From assembly GCF_030272615.1 (NCBI RefSeq), contig NC_081415.1, forward strand, positions 371,127,809 through 371,191,808: a stretch of 64,000 nucleotides of DNA, read 5' to 3'. This stretch comes from Cryptomeria japonica (taxonomy: Eukaryota; Streptophyta; Pinopsida; Cupressales; Cupressaceae). Of the stretch, positions 22,490 to 34,836 are shown in pieces; positions within the stretch are counted from its first letter, which is position 1, and each line of letters starts with the position of its first letter. The position numbers were made by a program, and so were the translations under genes. The notes beneath the pieces were generated by a model. The model was not told where the DNA came from. It worked only from the letters and a program-made list of their open reading frames with translations, and ran no database searches.

Positions 22490-23974
22490 TGTGTACAGGA
22501 AAAGCAGGGTGATGAAACTCAAAATGTGAAAACGTGGTCTCAAAGAGGCTTGTTCACACACCCACAGGACTTCTCAATGCAAGTAATGGAGTCATGAGGA
22601 ATGACTCAACTTCCCAAGGTTGGTTCCATGGTTCTCTATCTCACAAGGTCCCTCAAGCCAATGCCTTTGCTCTCAGATCACTGAGCAAAGTGGCTTAGGG
22701 ATGACGAATGCAAGAACGAGGGATGCTTATGATTGATTTTAATTATGAAATGCATCCTATCTATGCATGATCTTACAAATGCAATAAACTAGATTATAAG
22801 ATGACAAGATTAGTAGCAATACTATCCTAACATGATATACTAGTTAATGATTTAAGCTAATGATAAAGGAAATAGTCTAAAGTGCTTATTAGATTACTTC
22901 CTATTACAAAGAGAAGCTAGATGTATTGAAAAATTTGAGCATAAATGAGACACTAAAAGCTTGCATGGATCCTTAAAATGGAGGAATGTGAGCTCTATTT
23001 GTAGTGAAAATAGGGCAATGGATGGTAAAGATTGAAGGAGTTAATCAAGGGTCAAGATTGAAAGTTATCAATCCATTTTTATAATTTTCACCAATGAAAT
23101 GGTGACAATTGTCAACATAAGACTGGCTGAGAGGAGATGAAAGAAGCATTAAATGCTTGAGAAGACCTTATGGTTACCTTAGGAGGTAATGGTTAAGGTT
23201 AGGTTAGGTTTATCCAATGGATAAAGCTTTTATCCAAGGGGTAAACTCTTGTGCAAAGGTTAAAAGGATAACCATGGTCAAAGCAATGAATGCTTGATGA
23301 GACCCCTTGGTTAGATGGAGGTTAAGTTAGTCAAAAAGTCTCTAACCATGCCACTAAGGGTTAGTTAACCATTAATGGTTTGAAGACTTTGGGGACAAAT
23401 TTGTAAGAGTCCTTCCAAATTTGGGGGTATTCAACAAGTTAGCTTGTTGAATGGATAAAGGCTTTAATTCCTTTTGAAGACTTTACTCCAAATTTGAGAA
23501 TTGACCTCCTCAAATTTAGGGAAAGGGGATAATGAATGGGTTTGGGCTAATTGCTTAGGATTAGATGGATTCTAGAAGAAATTAGGAATAGGGTTTAGGA
23601 TGCAAGTGGGAGATGTAGGAAAATGCAAGTGGGTGAGGGAAAATAGAATTAATTAAAATAAATTGTTTTATTTCAATTTGGTTGCAATTTGGGAAATTGA
23701 ATAAATTAGATTTATTCAATTTGGGATAGACTATTAATTAAATGTAAATTTAATTAAAAGTAAGAAGAAGGGATTTAATTAAATAAAATGATTTATTTAA
23801 TTAAATGATGCAAAGGGCTTTAATGAATTTAACTAAATAAATTGAATAATTTATTTATTTAAATTGAAGAATGTGAGTGGTTTAGTTAAATTAAATTTAA
23901 CTAAATGGAGGAATGGGAATAAAATGAACATTAAATATTCATTTAGGAATACGGTCATTTTTATACGTCTATGC
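22490..23974 (-). repeat. Probable gypsy 5' LTR, outer end truncated
   Basis: Starts TGTGTACAGG on the plus strand next to the candidate PBS and runs to the junction with the next element at about 23974. No second copy lies in the window, so LTR identity is inferred from position only. Non-coding, AT-rich, with many AATTAAAT stretches at 23640-23930. Confidence 0.4.
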
Positions 23975-25030
23975 TTGGTACTTTAAGATTTAAATTATTC
24001 AATTAATTCGAAAGGAGTAATTGTGTTTTTAAAGATAAATTAATTATAATTAATTATAGTTTCTTCATTTGGCTTGTTTAATTGAGTAACTTGAGGGCTT
24101 AGATTATTTTATAAACTGGAAGGATTAACTAAATAAAAAATTATAAATATTCAATTTAGTATTTTCATTACTTTTGTATTAAATTATTAAAAATAACAAT
24201 TATTTCTTATTTGTTTAAAAAATCATTTTTAAAGAAAAGAATCAATATTTATTATTTATCTTTATTAGTAATTTGCATGTGCATGTGGGAGTTACAAATG
24301 ATTTAATGAAAGAATAATGCATGTCAAGAGTTACATTGGGGAAATTATATTATTTGTCTTTTTGGCTTTTTGTAGAAAGACATCTTTGTCGTGAAGGATT
24401 CACTTTGCATTTTTTTTGTCTTCTCTCTGGTTTTCTGGTTTGGGGGTTTTGAGTGGAAGAATTTGGGGGATATTTCTAGCTCTTGGAAAACGAATATTTG
24501 GGAGGGGATTTGGAGGACTTGTTCATATAATCTGGATTGGAGATCATTGTTTGGTTTCATGCGAATACTTCTTCTTCACTATTTTCTTTTCCTAAAAGCA
24601 AAAAGGGTAAGAAATCTGGTTATTTCCCCTTACATGTTTTAATTTTTGGGGGGTTTTCAGGAAAATGGGTTTACATCTAGGACTATTTGGATTCATGTTT
24701 TGGAATTCGTTACTCAAAAAGATTTAATGTTTTATGTGGCTATTGATCTTCAAAAATTGCTCTTTAATTATTTATTTCCATTTTTAATTTACAATTAGAA
24801 TAAATCCGTTAATAAAATTTGGGCATTTGGATTTCTGATCTCAGGAAAATTATTTTTATCTCTTTTTTGTGATACGTACAGGAACTCTAGTTTTAGATAT
24901 ATATTTATATATTAATTTATATCGAAAATGTTAATCATGAAATCCCTGCGACTCTGCTGTTATCGAAATGTTTGTTTTATTATTTACCCCAACACTGTTT
25001 TATTTTATTGATTGTCGTTGGATTGCAGGG

Positions 25031-25106
25031 AGGCTCAACCCCATGACTGTGGGGGATCCGAAACCCACGAAGTGGGATGGCTCTCCCCACAGTCATGGGG
25101 AAGCCT
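25031..25106. repeat. Nested hairpin in left LTR
   Basis: CCCCATGACTGTGGGG (25039-25054) is the exact inverted repeat of CCCCACAGTCATGGGG (25085-25100). AGGCT and AGCCT outside extend the stem, and the loop carries a second perfect hairpin, CCCAC-GAA-GTGGG (25064-25076). Unusually GC-rich for the surrounding LTR. Confidence 0.95.
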
Positions 25107-25241
25107 ACAGGGGTGGGCAGACTACGGCCCCCTCCTTCCCCGTATTCTCCTCCAACAACCACCTTACATGCTGCCCACTATGCGATGTTTCTGGTTTTTG
25201 GCTCAGTCGGTTATAATGTTTTTGTATTTTAATGATATTAA

Positions 25242-25242
<1 letters not shown>

Positions 25243-25279
<37 letters not shown>
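25243..25279. repeat. (TA)n microsatellite
   Basis: TA run in the left LTR, at the same relative position as a shorter run in the right LTR (about 29918-29931). Confidence 0.97.
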
Positions 25280-25282
<3 letters not shown>

Positions 25283-26122
25283 ACGTTTCTCTTCATTTTA
25301 GTAGATATTCATAATGTGTTATAAATTCAGTTTTATTTGGGACATAATATGAGTGTATAAATAAATTTATATTTTAATTTTGAGGTCTAAATTCATTCTT
25401 ATTATTACTGATTTAGTCTTGAATTGTAAAATCGGTAGAAATATACTTAGTTATTATAAAGAATTAATCATACAAAAGTTAGTTTTAATGTGTAAGTGTG
25501 AATCGAATGAATTGTTAATATTTTGGATTTTGATTTAATTAAGTTATACATGTAATCTTGAAGTCCTTAGTTTAATAGTAGAATTGTACCCGTTACGTTG
25601 GTTTTATGAGTCCATGGTATTGGTTGTTTGTCCATCATTGCTGGATACTCGGATATGATGATTCAATTGTATTTAACTTCTAGAGGCTTGGTCAGTGTTA
25701 AAGTTCCTTTGTGCATGTTCTCATTGTCCTTGAATATTTTGTGATTGGTGATCATTGATGTACCAGATTTATGTATACTTCCCTACATGGGAATTTTGGA
25801 GATTTGTATATTGTGGATATATCATTTTGTATATGAAACTCTTATGTAAATTCTCGAGCATTGTAACGAGAACCTTGTATCCATGTATTGTTCTGTAATG
25901 TAAGTTAGTGTAGCTCCTTGTAATTAATTGAGATGATGTATAACCTTGTGTAACATCATTATGGGGCCTTGAGGACATTTGTTAAATGATTCATTTTGTG
26001 TTTTGTTTAACTGTATTTTAGCATTTGTACATTTTATATTGATTGATTCAAAAAAAAAATTATTCGCATTTTCATGTTCTTGGTTGTTATGTCCTCTGGG
26101 CCTCATGGCGGGGTGTGACACT

Positions 26123-26135
26123 TGGTATTAGAGCC
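26123..26135 (+). other. Primer binding site of gag-only element
   Basis: TGGTATTAGAGCC lies two bases after the LTR end GTGACA; it differs from the initiator-Met consensus TGGTATCAGAGCC by one C-to-T. Confidence 0.9.
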
Positions 26136-26256
26136 CATGTTCAAAAAATGGGTTCTCTAGGTGTTCTTGGGTTTGTTTGTTTTTTTTGTTTTGTTGTGTG
26201 TGCGTAACTTTTGTCATTAGCCCGTCTCATTTGTGTCATTGTGTTGTCTAGTAGGA

Positions 26257-27555
26257 TGTCGAGTGCTCGAGGTAGAGGCTATGGTAGAGGCCGAGGTAGA
26301 GGACGTGGCAGAGGGGTAGCAGCTGATAGTACCCCCTCTCAGAGTTCCCATGGGGATTTTGGTAATCAAGAATGTGAGCAGTTTGTGTCAGCAGGGAATC
26401 AGTTGTAGGTGTTGCTTGAGCAGCTTCTTGACTGCTTGGGTCCCTACCAGGAGAATGGGGCTCGTGAAAGGTCACCAGTAAGGCCAATTAATCATATATC
26501 AGAATGGGAGGCTGCATTTATGAGAGACTTGATGAGAACCAACCCTCCTAAATTCCATGGTACTGGAACTGGTCTAGAGGCTAAAAACTGGTTGATTGAG
26601 TTGGAACGATGTTTTGCTATGCACCCCTTCAGCACCAATACTAAGGCAAGATGTGCAAGCTTACATTTGAGGAATTTTGCATCCACATGGTGGCAGTTGG
26701 AAGAATAGAAGCTTCACCTGGACATTAATACTATCTCATGGGAGTTGTTTGTGGAACTTTTTCACACACGATTTCTTTCGATCATTGGACGCAGTGCAAA
26801 GCAAATGAATTCCATGATTTGCGTCAATTGTCCATGTCAGTAGAATAATATGCCATTTTTGTGAGCTCAAGAGATATGTCGGGATAGGAGATGATGAGAC
26901 TATGTTAGTACAACATTTTGTCAGGGGTCTCAGTGATCGGATCAACGGTGATGTGCGGGTTTTCAAACTAAAAACCATGGAAGCTGTAGTTGAGAAAACC
27001 TGTCTAGTGTTTGAGAAACTGGCAAGGGATCTTGGGGGCCACACCAGAGTGCAGAATGGCAATACACCCACTGAGGTTCAGGGTTCTAAAGGGGAAACAT
27101 CCCGTGGATAACAACATCAGTCAAAACGCAAGAACTTTGATCATCGACAGGGTGAGGGTTCTCAGTCTATAAGGGATAGGAATTGGGAGAGGAACAAGCA
27201 TGATTGTAATGACCAACCTTCTTACAACACTCACTCAGTAGTTAGTTGGGGTGGTCATCAACAGTCGAGTGTGCCCTCTATTGGCAGTGGTTATGGCCAT
27301 GGTACAAGATGTTTTTCATGTGGCCAACAAGGTCACATTGCTAGATATTGCCCTCAAAAAGGTACTCAGGGATCCAGTCGTGGACTATCTATTTCAGAGC
27401 CTACTTTTGGTGATGCAGGCAAGAGCTACAAGATTCATTCAGCAATTGACGACCACCTAGAGGAGCATCAGGATACGGTGATAGATTCATCAGGTCGTGG
27501 TCGAGCGACAGGTCATCGAGGACATGGACGTTCGGCTTCGAGTTCTCAGAGATAG
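26257..27555 (+). pseudogene. Gag of gag-only element, broken
   Basis: From ATG at 26257: an Arg/Gly repeat (MSSARGRGYGRGRGRG), then the gag domain (RTNPPKFHGTGTGLEAKNWL, ELERCFAMHPFSTNTKARCA, LHLRNFASTWWQLEE). Stops at 26406 and 26706, followed by a frameshifted stretch; the frame resumes at 26902 with LVQHFVRGLSDRINGDVRVF. A CCHC zinc knuckle, CFSCGQQGHIARYC, is at about 27310-27352 in another frame. The downstream tail is rich in Gly, Arg and Ser and ends at 27555. In autonomous relatives protease and RT would follow; here there is only about 100 bases to the PPT. Confidence 0.88.
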
Positions 27556-27656
27556 AGGTTTTTGGAGTGGATTTGGATGTTGTAGGATTTTTCAATAGAG
27601 TCTTTCGTTTGCATGAGTTCTTTCCTCAGCAGACTTCCAAGAGTAAACCTGATTCT

Positions 27657-27667
27657 AGGGGGGAGGA
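27657..27667 (+). other. Polypurine tract of gag-only element
   Basis: AGGGGGGAGGA immediately before the right LTR start TGTAGTGCCC. The preceding GACTTCCAAGAGTAA phrase is shared with the PPT-proximal end of the element at 59800-59837. Confidence 0.88.
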
Positions 27668-28200
27668 TGTAGTGCCCCTCCCTCTTTTGGTTTGTCAGGC
27701 TTTTTGATTTGTGCTCTGTGTGGTTCGATCCTGATTTTGGTATTGGTTGATTTTGGTTTTGGAGTGTGAGGCTTGTTTATGTTTCCTAGATTTCTATATG
27801 ACTATGATGTTACATGTTATGTGTTGGGTCTAAATAGTGATGTTATGTGATGTATCTTTGTTTGGTATGTGTGTTAGATGATTATAGATGTATATCTTCC
27901 TTGATCTTGTGTTTCTTATTATCTGTGATATGTTTCATGTGGTTGTGATTGTTATTTGAATGGCATTGTCTTCGATGGAAACATATGATGTAGTTTATGA
28001 TGTAATTATTAGATGTATTCATACATGATAGTTCATTAGTTTATTTATGAGTTTCTTTATAGTTATTGATGTATACTAACTTGATGTACATTGCTTCCAT
28101 GTTTGATGTGCTTGGGTGAGAGGAAAAAGTGTCACACTGCTCTCTACGGGCAAGCTACTTCTCTTCCATTCCCTACTCACGGTATGATATTTTGTGGTCC

Positions 28201-28213
<13 letters not shown>

Positions 28214-28292
<79 letters not shown>
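28214..28292. repeat. (TG)n microsatellite
   Basis: About 39 TG units preceded by a short TA run. It produces the Val-Cys and Thr-His open frames on both strands, which are not genes. Confidence 0.98.
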
Positions 28293-28293
<1 letters not shown>

Positions 28294-29453
28294 CGACAAT
28301 GTGTTTATGCAGCTGCAGGTACCGAGCATCGACTCCACCTGAATCTCCAGGTTTGAGCGTGCTCTCCAACCCAATGGTAAAGTGGATAAGGAGATATCAG
28401 TCAGACCCCGTTAGGCACCCTAGTTCCTTGTTTGTCAGGTCTTGTTAGTCGTCAGCCTCTGTTAATTTACCATGTTTTGAGTTGTCATAAATTGTTGCTC
28501 TTGCTTATAGTCAACAATTTTGTGAAATGATTAATATTTTACCCCCTCTTAGTATTTGGGATGCAGTTGATTAATTAATTAATAAGTTGGAATTGGTGGT
28601 ACTTTAATATTTAAATTATTTAATTAATTCGAAGGAGTAATTGTTTTTTGAAAGATTAATTAATTATAATTAATTATAGTTTCTTCATTTGGCTTGTTTA
28701 ATTGAGTAACTTGAGGGCTTAGATTATTTTATAAATTGGAAGGCTTAACTGAATAAAAAATTATAAATATTTAATTTAGTATATTAATTACTTTTGTATT
28801 AAAATATTAAAAAATACAATTATTTCTTATTTGTTTTTTCAAAGAAAAGAATTAATATTTATTATTTATCTTTATATTAGTAATTTGCATTTTCATATGG
28901 GAATTACAAATAATTTAATGAAATTAATGAAAGAATAATGCATGTCGAGAGTTACATTGGGGAAATTATATTATTTGGCTTTTTGGATTTTTGGAGAAAG
29001 AAGTCTTTGCCGTGAAGGATTTTCTCTGTATTTTTTTTGTCCTCTCTTTGGTTTTCTGGTTTGGGGGTTTTGAGTGGAAGAATTTGGGGGATACTTTGGC
29101 TCTTGGAAAATGAATATTTGGGAGTGGATTTGGAGGAATTGTTCCTATAATCTGGATTGGAGCTCATTGTTTGGTTTCATGTGAATACTTCTTCTTCACT
29201 ATTTTCTTTTCCGGAAAGTGAAAAAGGTAAGAAATCTGGTTATTTCCCCTTGCATGTTTTAAATAAAATTGGGTTTTCAGGAAAATGGGTTTACATCTAG
29301 GACTATTTGGATTCATGTTATGGAATTCGTTACTAAAAAAGATTTAATGTTTTCTGTGGCTATTGCTCTTCAAAAATTGCTCTTTAATTATTTATTTTCA
29401 TTTTTAATTTACAATTAGAATAAATCTGTTTATGATACGTACATGAACTCAGG

Positions 29454-29592
<139 letters not shown>

Positions 29593-29696
29593 GAATGTTA
29601 ATCATGAAATCCATGCAACTCTATTGTTATCGAAATGTTTGTTTTATTATTTACCTCAGCATTGTTTTATTTTATTGACTGTCATTGGATTGTGGG

Positions 29697-29788
29697 AGGC
29701 TCAACCCCACGACTGTGGGGGAGTCGAAACCCACGAAGTGGGATGGCTCTCCCCACAGTCATGGGGAAGCCTACACCCACGAGGTGGG
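29697..29788. repeat. Nested hairpins in right LTR
   Basis: Same structure as in the left LTR: CCCCACGACTGTGGGG (29705-29720) against CCCCACAGTCATGGGG (29751-29766), one mismatch, with AGGCT/AGCCT outside and CCCAC-GAA-GTGGG inside. A further hairpin CCCAC-GAG-GTGGG lies at 29776-29788; the left LTR has only a decayed version of it. Confidence 0.93.
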
Positions 29789-30864
29789 CAGAATGCGGCC
29801 CCCTCCTTCATGTATTCTCCTCCAACGGTTGCCTTACCTATTGCCCACTATGCGATGTTTCTGGTTTTTGGCTCAGTCGGTTATAATGTTTTTCGTATTT
29901 TAATAATATTAAGTGATATATATATATATATTCAGAAGTTTTTGGTTTATCTCTGGGAACTTTGGCAGATTTCAGTTTAGATGTGATTATATATATATAT
30001 ATATATTCAAAAGTTTCTCTTCATTTTTTATTGTGGAATAAAGCAGGTATTCAGAATTGTGTTATAAATTCAGTTTTATTTGGAACATAATATGAGTGTA
30101 TAAATAAATGTATATTTTAATTTTGAGCTCTAAATTCATTCTTATTGTTACTGATTTAGTCTTGAATTGCGAAATCAGTAGAAATGTACTTAGTTATTAT
30201 AAAGAATCAATCATCCTAAAGTTAGTTTTAATGTGTAAGTGTGAATCGAATGAATTGTTAATATTTTGGATTTTGATTTTAAAAAGTTATACATGTTATC
30301 TTGAACTCCTTGGTTTAATAGTAGAATTGTACTTGTTATGTTGGTTTTATGAGTCCATGGTATTGGTTGTTTATCCATCATTGTCGGATACTCGGATATG
30401 ATGTTTTAATTGTATTTAGCTTCTAGAGGCTTGGTCAGTGTTAGAGTTCCTTTGTGCGTGTTCTCATTGTCTTTGAATGTTTTGTGATTGGCGATCATTG
30501 ATGTACCAGATTTATGTATACTTCCCTACATGGTATTTTTGGAGATTTGTATATTATGGATCTATCATTTTGTATATGAAACTCTTATTTAAATTCTTGA
30601 GCATTATAATGAGAATCTTGTATCCATACATTATTTTGTAATGTAAATTAGTGTAGCTCATTGTAATTAATTGAGATGATGTATAACCTTGCGTAACATC
30701 GTTATAGGGCCTTGAGGACATTTGTTAAATGATTCATTTTGTATTATGTTTAACTATATTTTAGCATTTGTATATGTTATATTGATTGATTCAAAAAAAA
30801 GAAATATTCGCATTTTCATGTTCTTGGTTGTTATGTCCTCTGGGCCTCATGGCGGGGCGTGACA

Positions 30865-31439
30865 TTTTTACTTGGATTAAGAACTTGAGCTCTAAATTAT
30901 ATCTCCTTATTTATTAATTTATGAAGTTATTACTCAAATTGTTATTCGATGATGTGTTAATTGATTAATTAATTTAATTATGAGATATTGATGTTAGGGA
31001 CCCTTACAAGAAGGCTATAAAGTGGATTCACTCAAGAAATAAAATGGTCTACTTGGTTGTTGACATTTGAGAAGGGGTATGTAAGGTATTGCTTGAGCAT
31101 TTTTATTGTTTTGTGTTCTTAATAGAATTGCTCAAACAACCAAACTATTTTTGAGGGTAACCTTTCCAATTATTCTAATCAAATATGTTGTCAAACTTTC
31201 CAACTATTATTAATTAATTTTTTAATTATTTCATGCTATATTTTTTCATTTGTATCAAACCATTTTATATGTTAGTTAGATTTAAAATTGTATTTATAAT
31301 TCAAAAGATCATTATATTATAATAGAGTAAGTTTGTATGTATTATTTTCTTTTCCTCACCATATACTTAGCTTGAAAAGGTTAAATTAGGAGAAAGGGTC
31401 ACATATTATTGATTTATTTTATGTATATTAATATAATGA
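30865..31439. other. AT-rich spacer, no gene seen
   Basis: Follows the right LTR of the gag-only element. No recognisable domain or repeat boundary. AT-rich, with TTAATTAATT-type runs. Confidence 0.45.
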
Positions 31440-32519
31440 AATTATTGTGTGTAATACCCAAATTTTATTATGGCCAAAATATAGAAAAAATCAATCAATA
31501 TGATTTTTTGAATGCTAAAAAATAGTGAAACAATGCACACTCACAATAGGTGTAGTTGTCGATGTTTGGATTAAGGTGTCTCATCCTTTGAGAGTCATGG
31601 TATATTTAATTAGTTTATTTGATTCTACATTGAACATTTATTCATTATATCCTAAGAGTTATGTTTCTAAGTTTCTATGTCACTTTGTGGGACCCGATTG
31701 AGTGATGGATTCGTACATATGAAGTGTAGAGCATGAAATTGTACCACTCACTTGGAGAGAGAAGTTTTTAAAAACCTCTCAAAGGTGCGCTTGGATACCA
31801 AGTATAATTTCTCGTTAAGATAATTATTGTTAGGATATATAAATTGCTAAGTTGGGACTTGTGGGTTGAGAGGAGTTAATGGTTCGTAGTTTATATTTAT
31901 GGTGAGTTTATTTTAGTAGGTAATTTTATGCATGTTGGACACCCAATTGTGGATTTGACAAGTTTATATATAATGGGTGTTGTTATATATGGAAAGTTAC
32001 TATTATGGAAGGACAAGTGTTAGTGGATCATAAAGTTCTATTTGGAACATGTTAAGAACATCGAAATTTGTTGTTTTAAACACCGCCTACCTACTTAGGC
32101 ATGGGATATGGTGTGCAAACCATGAGCACTTAAATTTTATGTTTTGAGATCTATAAATATGCTGGTGCCTTAGTTGTTTTGTATGAGACTTTGATTATTT
32201 TGGATACACTACTATGCTGGCACAATTACTCTGGGAATCTCTATTGTTGTAACTACACTTGAACAAGCATAAACTGTGATATTGTATTGTAACTAATATT
32301 GTTGCTAATAATACAATAGATCTATGATTTTTGTGTGTGGCTTTTTTCTCGAAAGGGTTTTCCAACATTAATCCATTTTTCACTATTTATGTGTTTGAAA
32401 CTACTTTGCCTTTGTGCATCTAAATATGTAAGTGATTAAGGGTTTGTAATATTTTTTTCATTCACTCTCCCATTATATTTTGCATTTGGAAGTGTTATTC
32501 TACGCTCATATTCTTTTCA
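31440..32519 (+). repeat. Probable 5' LTR of Copia D
   Basis: Non-coding sequence ending in CA at 32518-32519, just before a PBS. The outer limit is not certain; TGTGTAATACCC near 31448 is a possible start. A TATA-box-like CTATAAATAT lies at 32151-32160, about 360 bases before the LTR end, a plausible LTR promoter position. No second copy was found. Confidence 0.45.
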
Positions 32520-32521
32520 AT

Positions 32522-32533
32522 TGGTATCAGAGC
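32522..32533 (+). other. Copia D primer binding site
   Basis: TGGTATCAGAGC, perfect to the initiator-Met type primer site, two bases past the LTR end. Confidence 0.9.
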
Positions 32534-32640
32534 ATGGACAAATTTGTTATCCCTGTTGGGTAGTAGGGTTATTTTGTGTATATCTTATTTTAGTGGGAGT
32601 TTTAAAGAGAAAGATTTCATAACCTTGTTGCAGCTTTGAG

Positions 32641-33420
32641 ATGGAAAGCAGCACATCTGGCAAAATAGAGATGGAGACATTTAATGACAACAACTTTGAG
32701 TTGTAGAAACTCAAAATGGATGATATGTTGTGGATAGAGATATATGGACTAAAATATCTAGAACCAAACCTAAAACTATAGCTATAGATGTATGAGATGC
32801 AATGGATAAAAAATTCAAAGGTTTATTAAGACTATGTTTAGCTGATTTTGTGTTGTTGAATGTCCATGTAGAGAAGTTTGCACATTATTATTGGTAGAAG
32901 CTTGGAGATATTTATTAGGATAAACCCTTGGTAATTAATCTATTCCTTAAAAATAAGCTATATGATCTAAGGATGGAGGAAGGAGGATCCATTGCAAATC
33001 ATCTAAATGCATTTAATATGCTAGTTACCTGAATTATGTTAGTGTAAAAATTGATGATCAAGAGAAGTGCATGCTTCTTTCATGTTGTTTCTTGACTCAT
33101 GTGATCACCTTGTGATGGCCATTGGAAGCACAAAAACCACTATCAAGATAGACGATGTGTTTTCTTTGTTGTTATCTAAAGAGATGTGAAGAAAATTTTA
33201 GGAGATGACTAAGAAGGCCCTAATTACTCATGGTAGATGGATGGAGAAAGGAAAGAAGAGGGAAAAGAAGGGTAAATCCAAGTCTCCAAGGAGATCTAAG
33301 TCTCCTTATAAAATGTCTAAGGTAAAATATTAGAACTATGACAAATCCGATCATTTTCAAAAAGAGTGTTAGGAGGAGATAAAAAAAAAAAAAGCCTTTG
33401 ATTTTGATTTTGACAAATCT
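32641..33420 (+). pseudogene. Copia D gag, heavily decayed
   Basis: ATG at 32641 opens METFNDNNFEL, followed by TAG where Trp is expected (ELWKLKM, a TGG-to-TAG change). After a frameshift near 32730 the text continues with IWTKISRTKPKTIAIDV, LRLCLADFVLLNVHVEKF and DLRMEEGGSIANHLNAFNML, matching UBN2-type gag. A zinc-knuckle relic (NYDKSDHFQKEC, near 33335-33370) has lost its first two Cys residues, reading Tyr at both. Confidence 0.82.
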
Positions 33421-33840
33421 TCTCAAAATGAATATGATGATTTTTTCATAACCTTGGAAACACATGCATTAAAAGATGTGTGGTTGATTGACTCGGGTGA
33501 CTCTTTCCACATGACCTCTTATATGGGTTGGCTCTTGAAGTATGAAGAGTATGATGGTGGGAAGGTATATCTAGGTGATGACTTTCACTTGAGTTTGTTG
33601 GTAGTGGAAGAGTCAAGACCTGATTCCTTAATGGTAGAGTGAAGGGGATTGATGGTGTCCTACACATTTTTGGTTTAGCACAGAACCTACTTTCAATTCG
33701 CAAGCAAAGTGATGTGTGTTTCCAGATTGTTTTCTTGAGTGGTGGATACAAGATGACTAGGGGTTTTATGTTGCTTGCTAAGGGTGCTCGAATTGGCATC
33801 TTGTATAAGTTGGATGCATATATAGTTTAGCACAAAAATA
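33421..33840 (+). pseudogene. Copia D protease region
   Basis: The frame 33454-33642 contains VWLIDSGDSFHMTS, with the catalytic Asp-Ser-Gly intact, then WLLKYEEYDGGKVYLGDD. After a stop and frameshift, GVLHIFGLAQNLLSIRKQSD and CFQIVFLSGG (33639-33830) continue the usual copia post-protease region. Confidence 0.85.
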
Positions 33841-34490
33841 TTTTGGTGAAGTCCAAGAAATGAGCTTTAGATTTTTCATCTTCACCATCAGATTGAGAAG
33901 AGAAGAAGATTGTTGTTTTTATATCGAATGGTTATGATTTTTGGGTACCTAAGGGTGTTAATACCTTGGAAATAAAACTTCTTGTTGATAAAACAATATT
34001 GTGGCACAAAAGACTTGGCTACATTGGTTAAAAGGGTCATAGAGCCCTGAAAATAAGAGTCTTGTTGAAATCCATAATGATTTGAATCTTGAGTTTGACT
34101 TTTGTGAATATTTTATTTATGGAAAACAAAACCATGTTGTTTTTTACTCTAGTTCCTCATAAGTCTTCTGCGGTTTTGGACTATATCCATTTTGATGTGT
34201 TTGGTCTTATTAATGTTCCTATCTATGTACTTTGTCTCTTTCATAAATAATTATAGTATAAGGACATTTGTGTATTTCCTCAAAAGTCAATATGAAGTTT
34301 TCAGTTGATTTAAGGAATTCAAATCCTTGGTTGAAAACTAGATTGGTAGGAAAATTAAGTATTTGAAGATGGATAACGATGGTGAGTTTTGCTCAATATA
34401 ATTTTATAGGTTCTATAAGGACCATAGGATTGAGAGACACAAGAAAAATCTATACACATCGCAAAAAATGGATTTGTAGAGAGGATGATG
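33841..34490 (+). pseudogene. Copia D pre-integrase and integrase relic
   Basis: TILWHKRLGYIG (about 33990-34025) is the GAG-pre-integrase motif. Scattered in shifting frames follow LDYIHFDVFG (about 34178-34207), NQIGRKIKYL-like text and KMDNDGEFCS (about 34360-34392), then NGFVER (34467-34486), where the third catalytic residue would be. The RT and RNase H are missing. Confidence 0.78.
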
Positions 34491-34836
34491 TAGAAGTTGA
34501 TGATCTAACCTCACAAGCAAAGAATAATTTACAACACCTATCACATAGAGAAATAAAGCAAGGATAATTTGCTCAACACAACATGAGAATTCTATATTGA
34601 TTGCACAGAAGAATTATGTTACAATGAATGAAACCCTAGATGCAAATCCTAAATGGATTTGTAGAGAGGATGATGTAGAAGTTGATGATTTAACCTCACA
34701 TTCTAAGAATAATTTACAACACCAATCAAATAGAGAAATAAAGCAAGGATAATTTTCTCAACACAACATGAGAATTCTATATTGATTGCACAAAAGAATT
34801 ATGTTACAATGAATGAATGAAACCTTATGAAAAGAT
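34467..34836. repeat. 185-bp tandem duplication
   Basis: Two copies starting AATGGATTTGTAGAGAGG at 34467 and 34652. They share long identical stretches with a few substitutions and a 4-base GAAT difference near the end. The copy begins exactly at the NGFVER codons of the integrase. Confidence 0.93.

Larger units (their letters stand above)
1..23974 (-). mobile_element. Degenerate Tat-type Ty3/gypsy retrotransposon (outer element), interrupted by Copia A
   Basis: Minus-strand domain order is gag (19411-17700), protease and G-patch-like segment (17700-16187), then after the nested copia element a linker, RT, RNase H, a second RNase H of the RVT_3 type, and integrase (8489-4282). An RT-RNase H-second RNase H-integrase order is the known hallmark of the Tat lineage (Grande, Ogre and relatives), which also often has long leaders and accessory ORFs. 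A candidate PBS and 5' LTR lie at 22468-23974. The 3' LTR is not visible, so the left edge is the window edge, not a boundary. The PMD ORF on the plus strand appears to be part of the 3' region, because the TAGCGCAT motif is shared with the leader. Confidence 0.65.
23975..26120 (+). repeat. Left LTR of gag-only element, 5' truncated
   Basis: Matches 28596-30864 of the right LTR from TGGTACTTTAA to the terminal GTGTGACA. The first 0.93 kb of the right LTR (27668-28595) has no counterpart here; the break adjoins the presumed gypsy LTR. Confidence 0.88.

Noticed and set aside
22060-22597. Plus-strand frames with recurring Asp-Ala-Leu
   Set aside because: Produced by the repeated ATGCGCTA motif in the gypsy leader; no domain, and antisense to the element.
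28076-28448. Open frames encoding Val-Cys or Thr-His repeats
   Set aside because: They are translations of the (TG)n microsatellite and have no other support.
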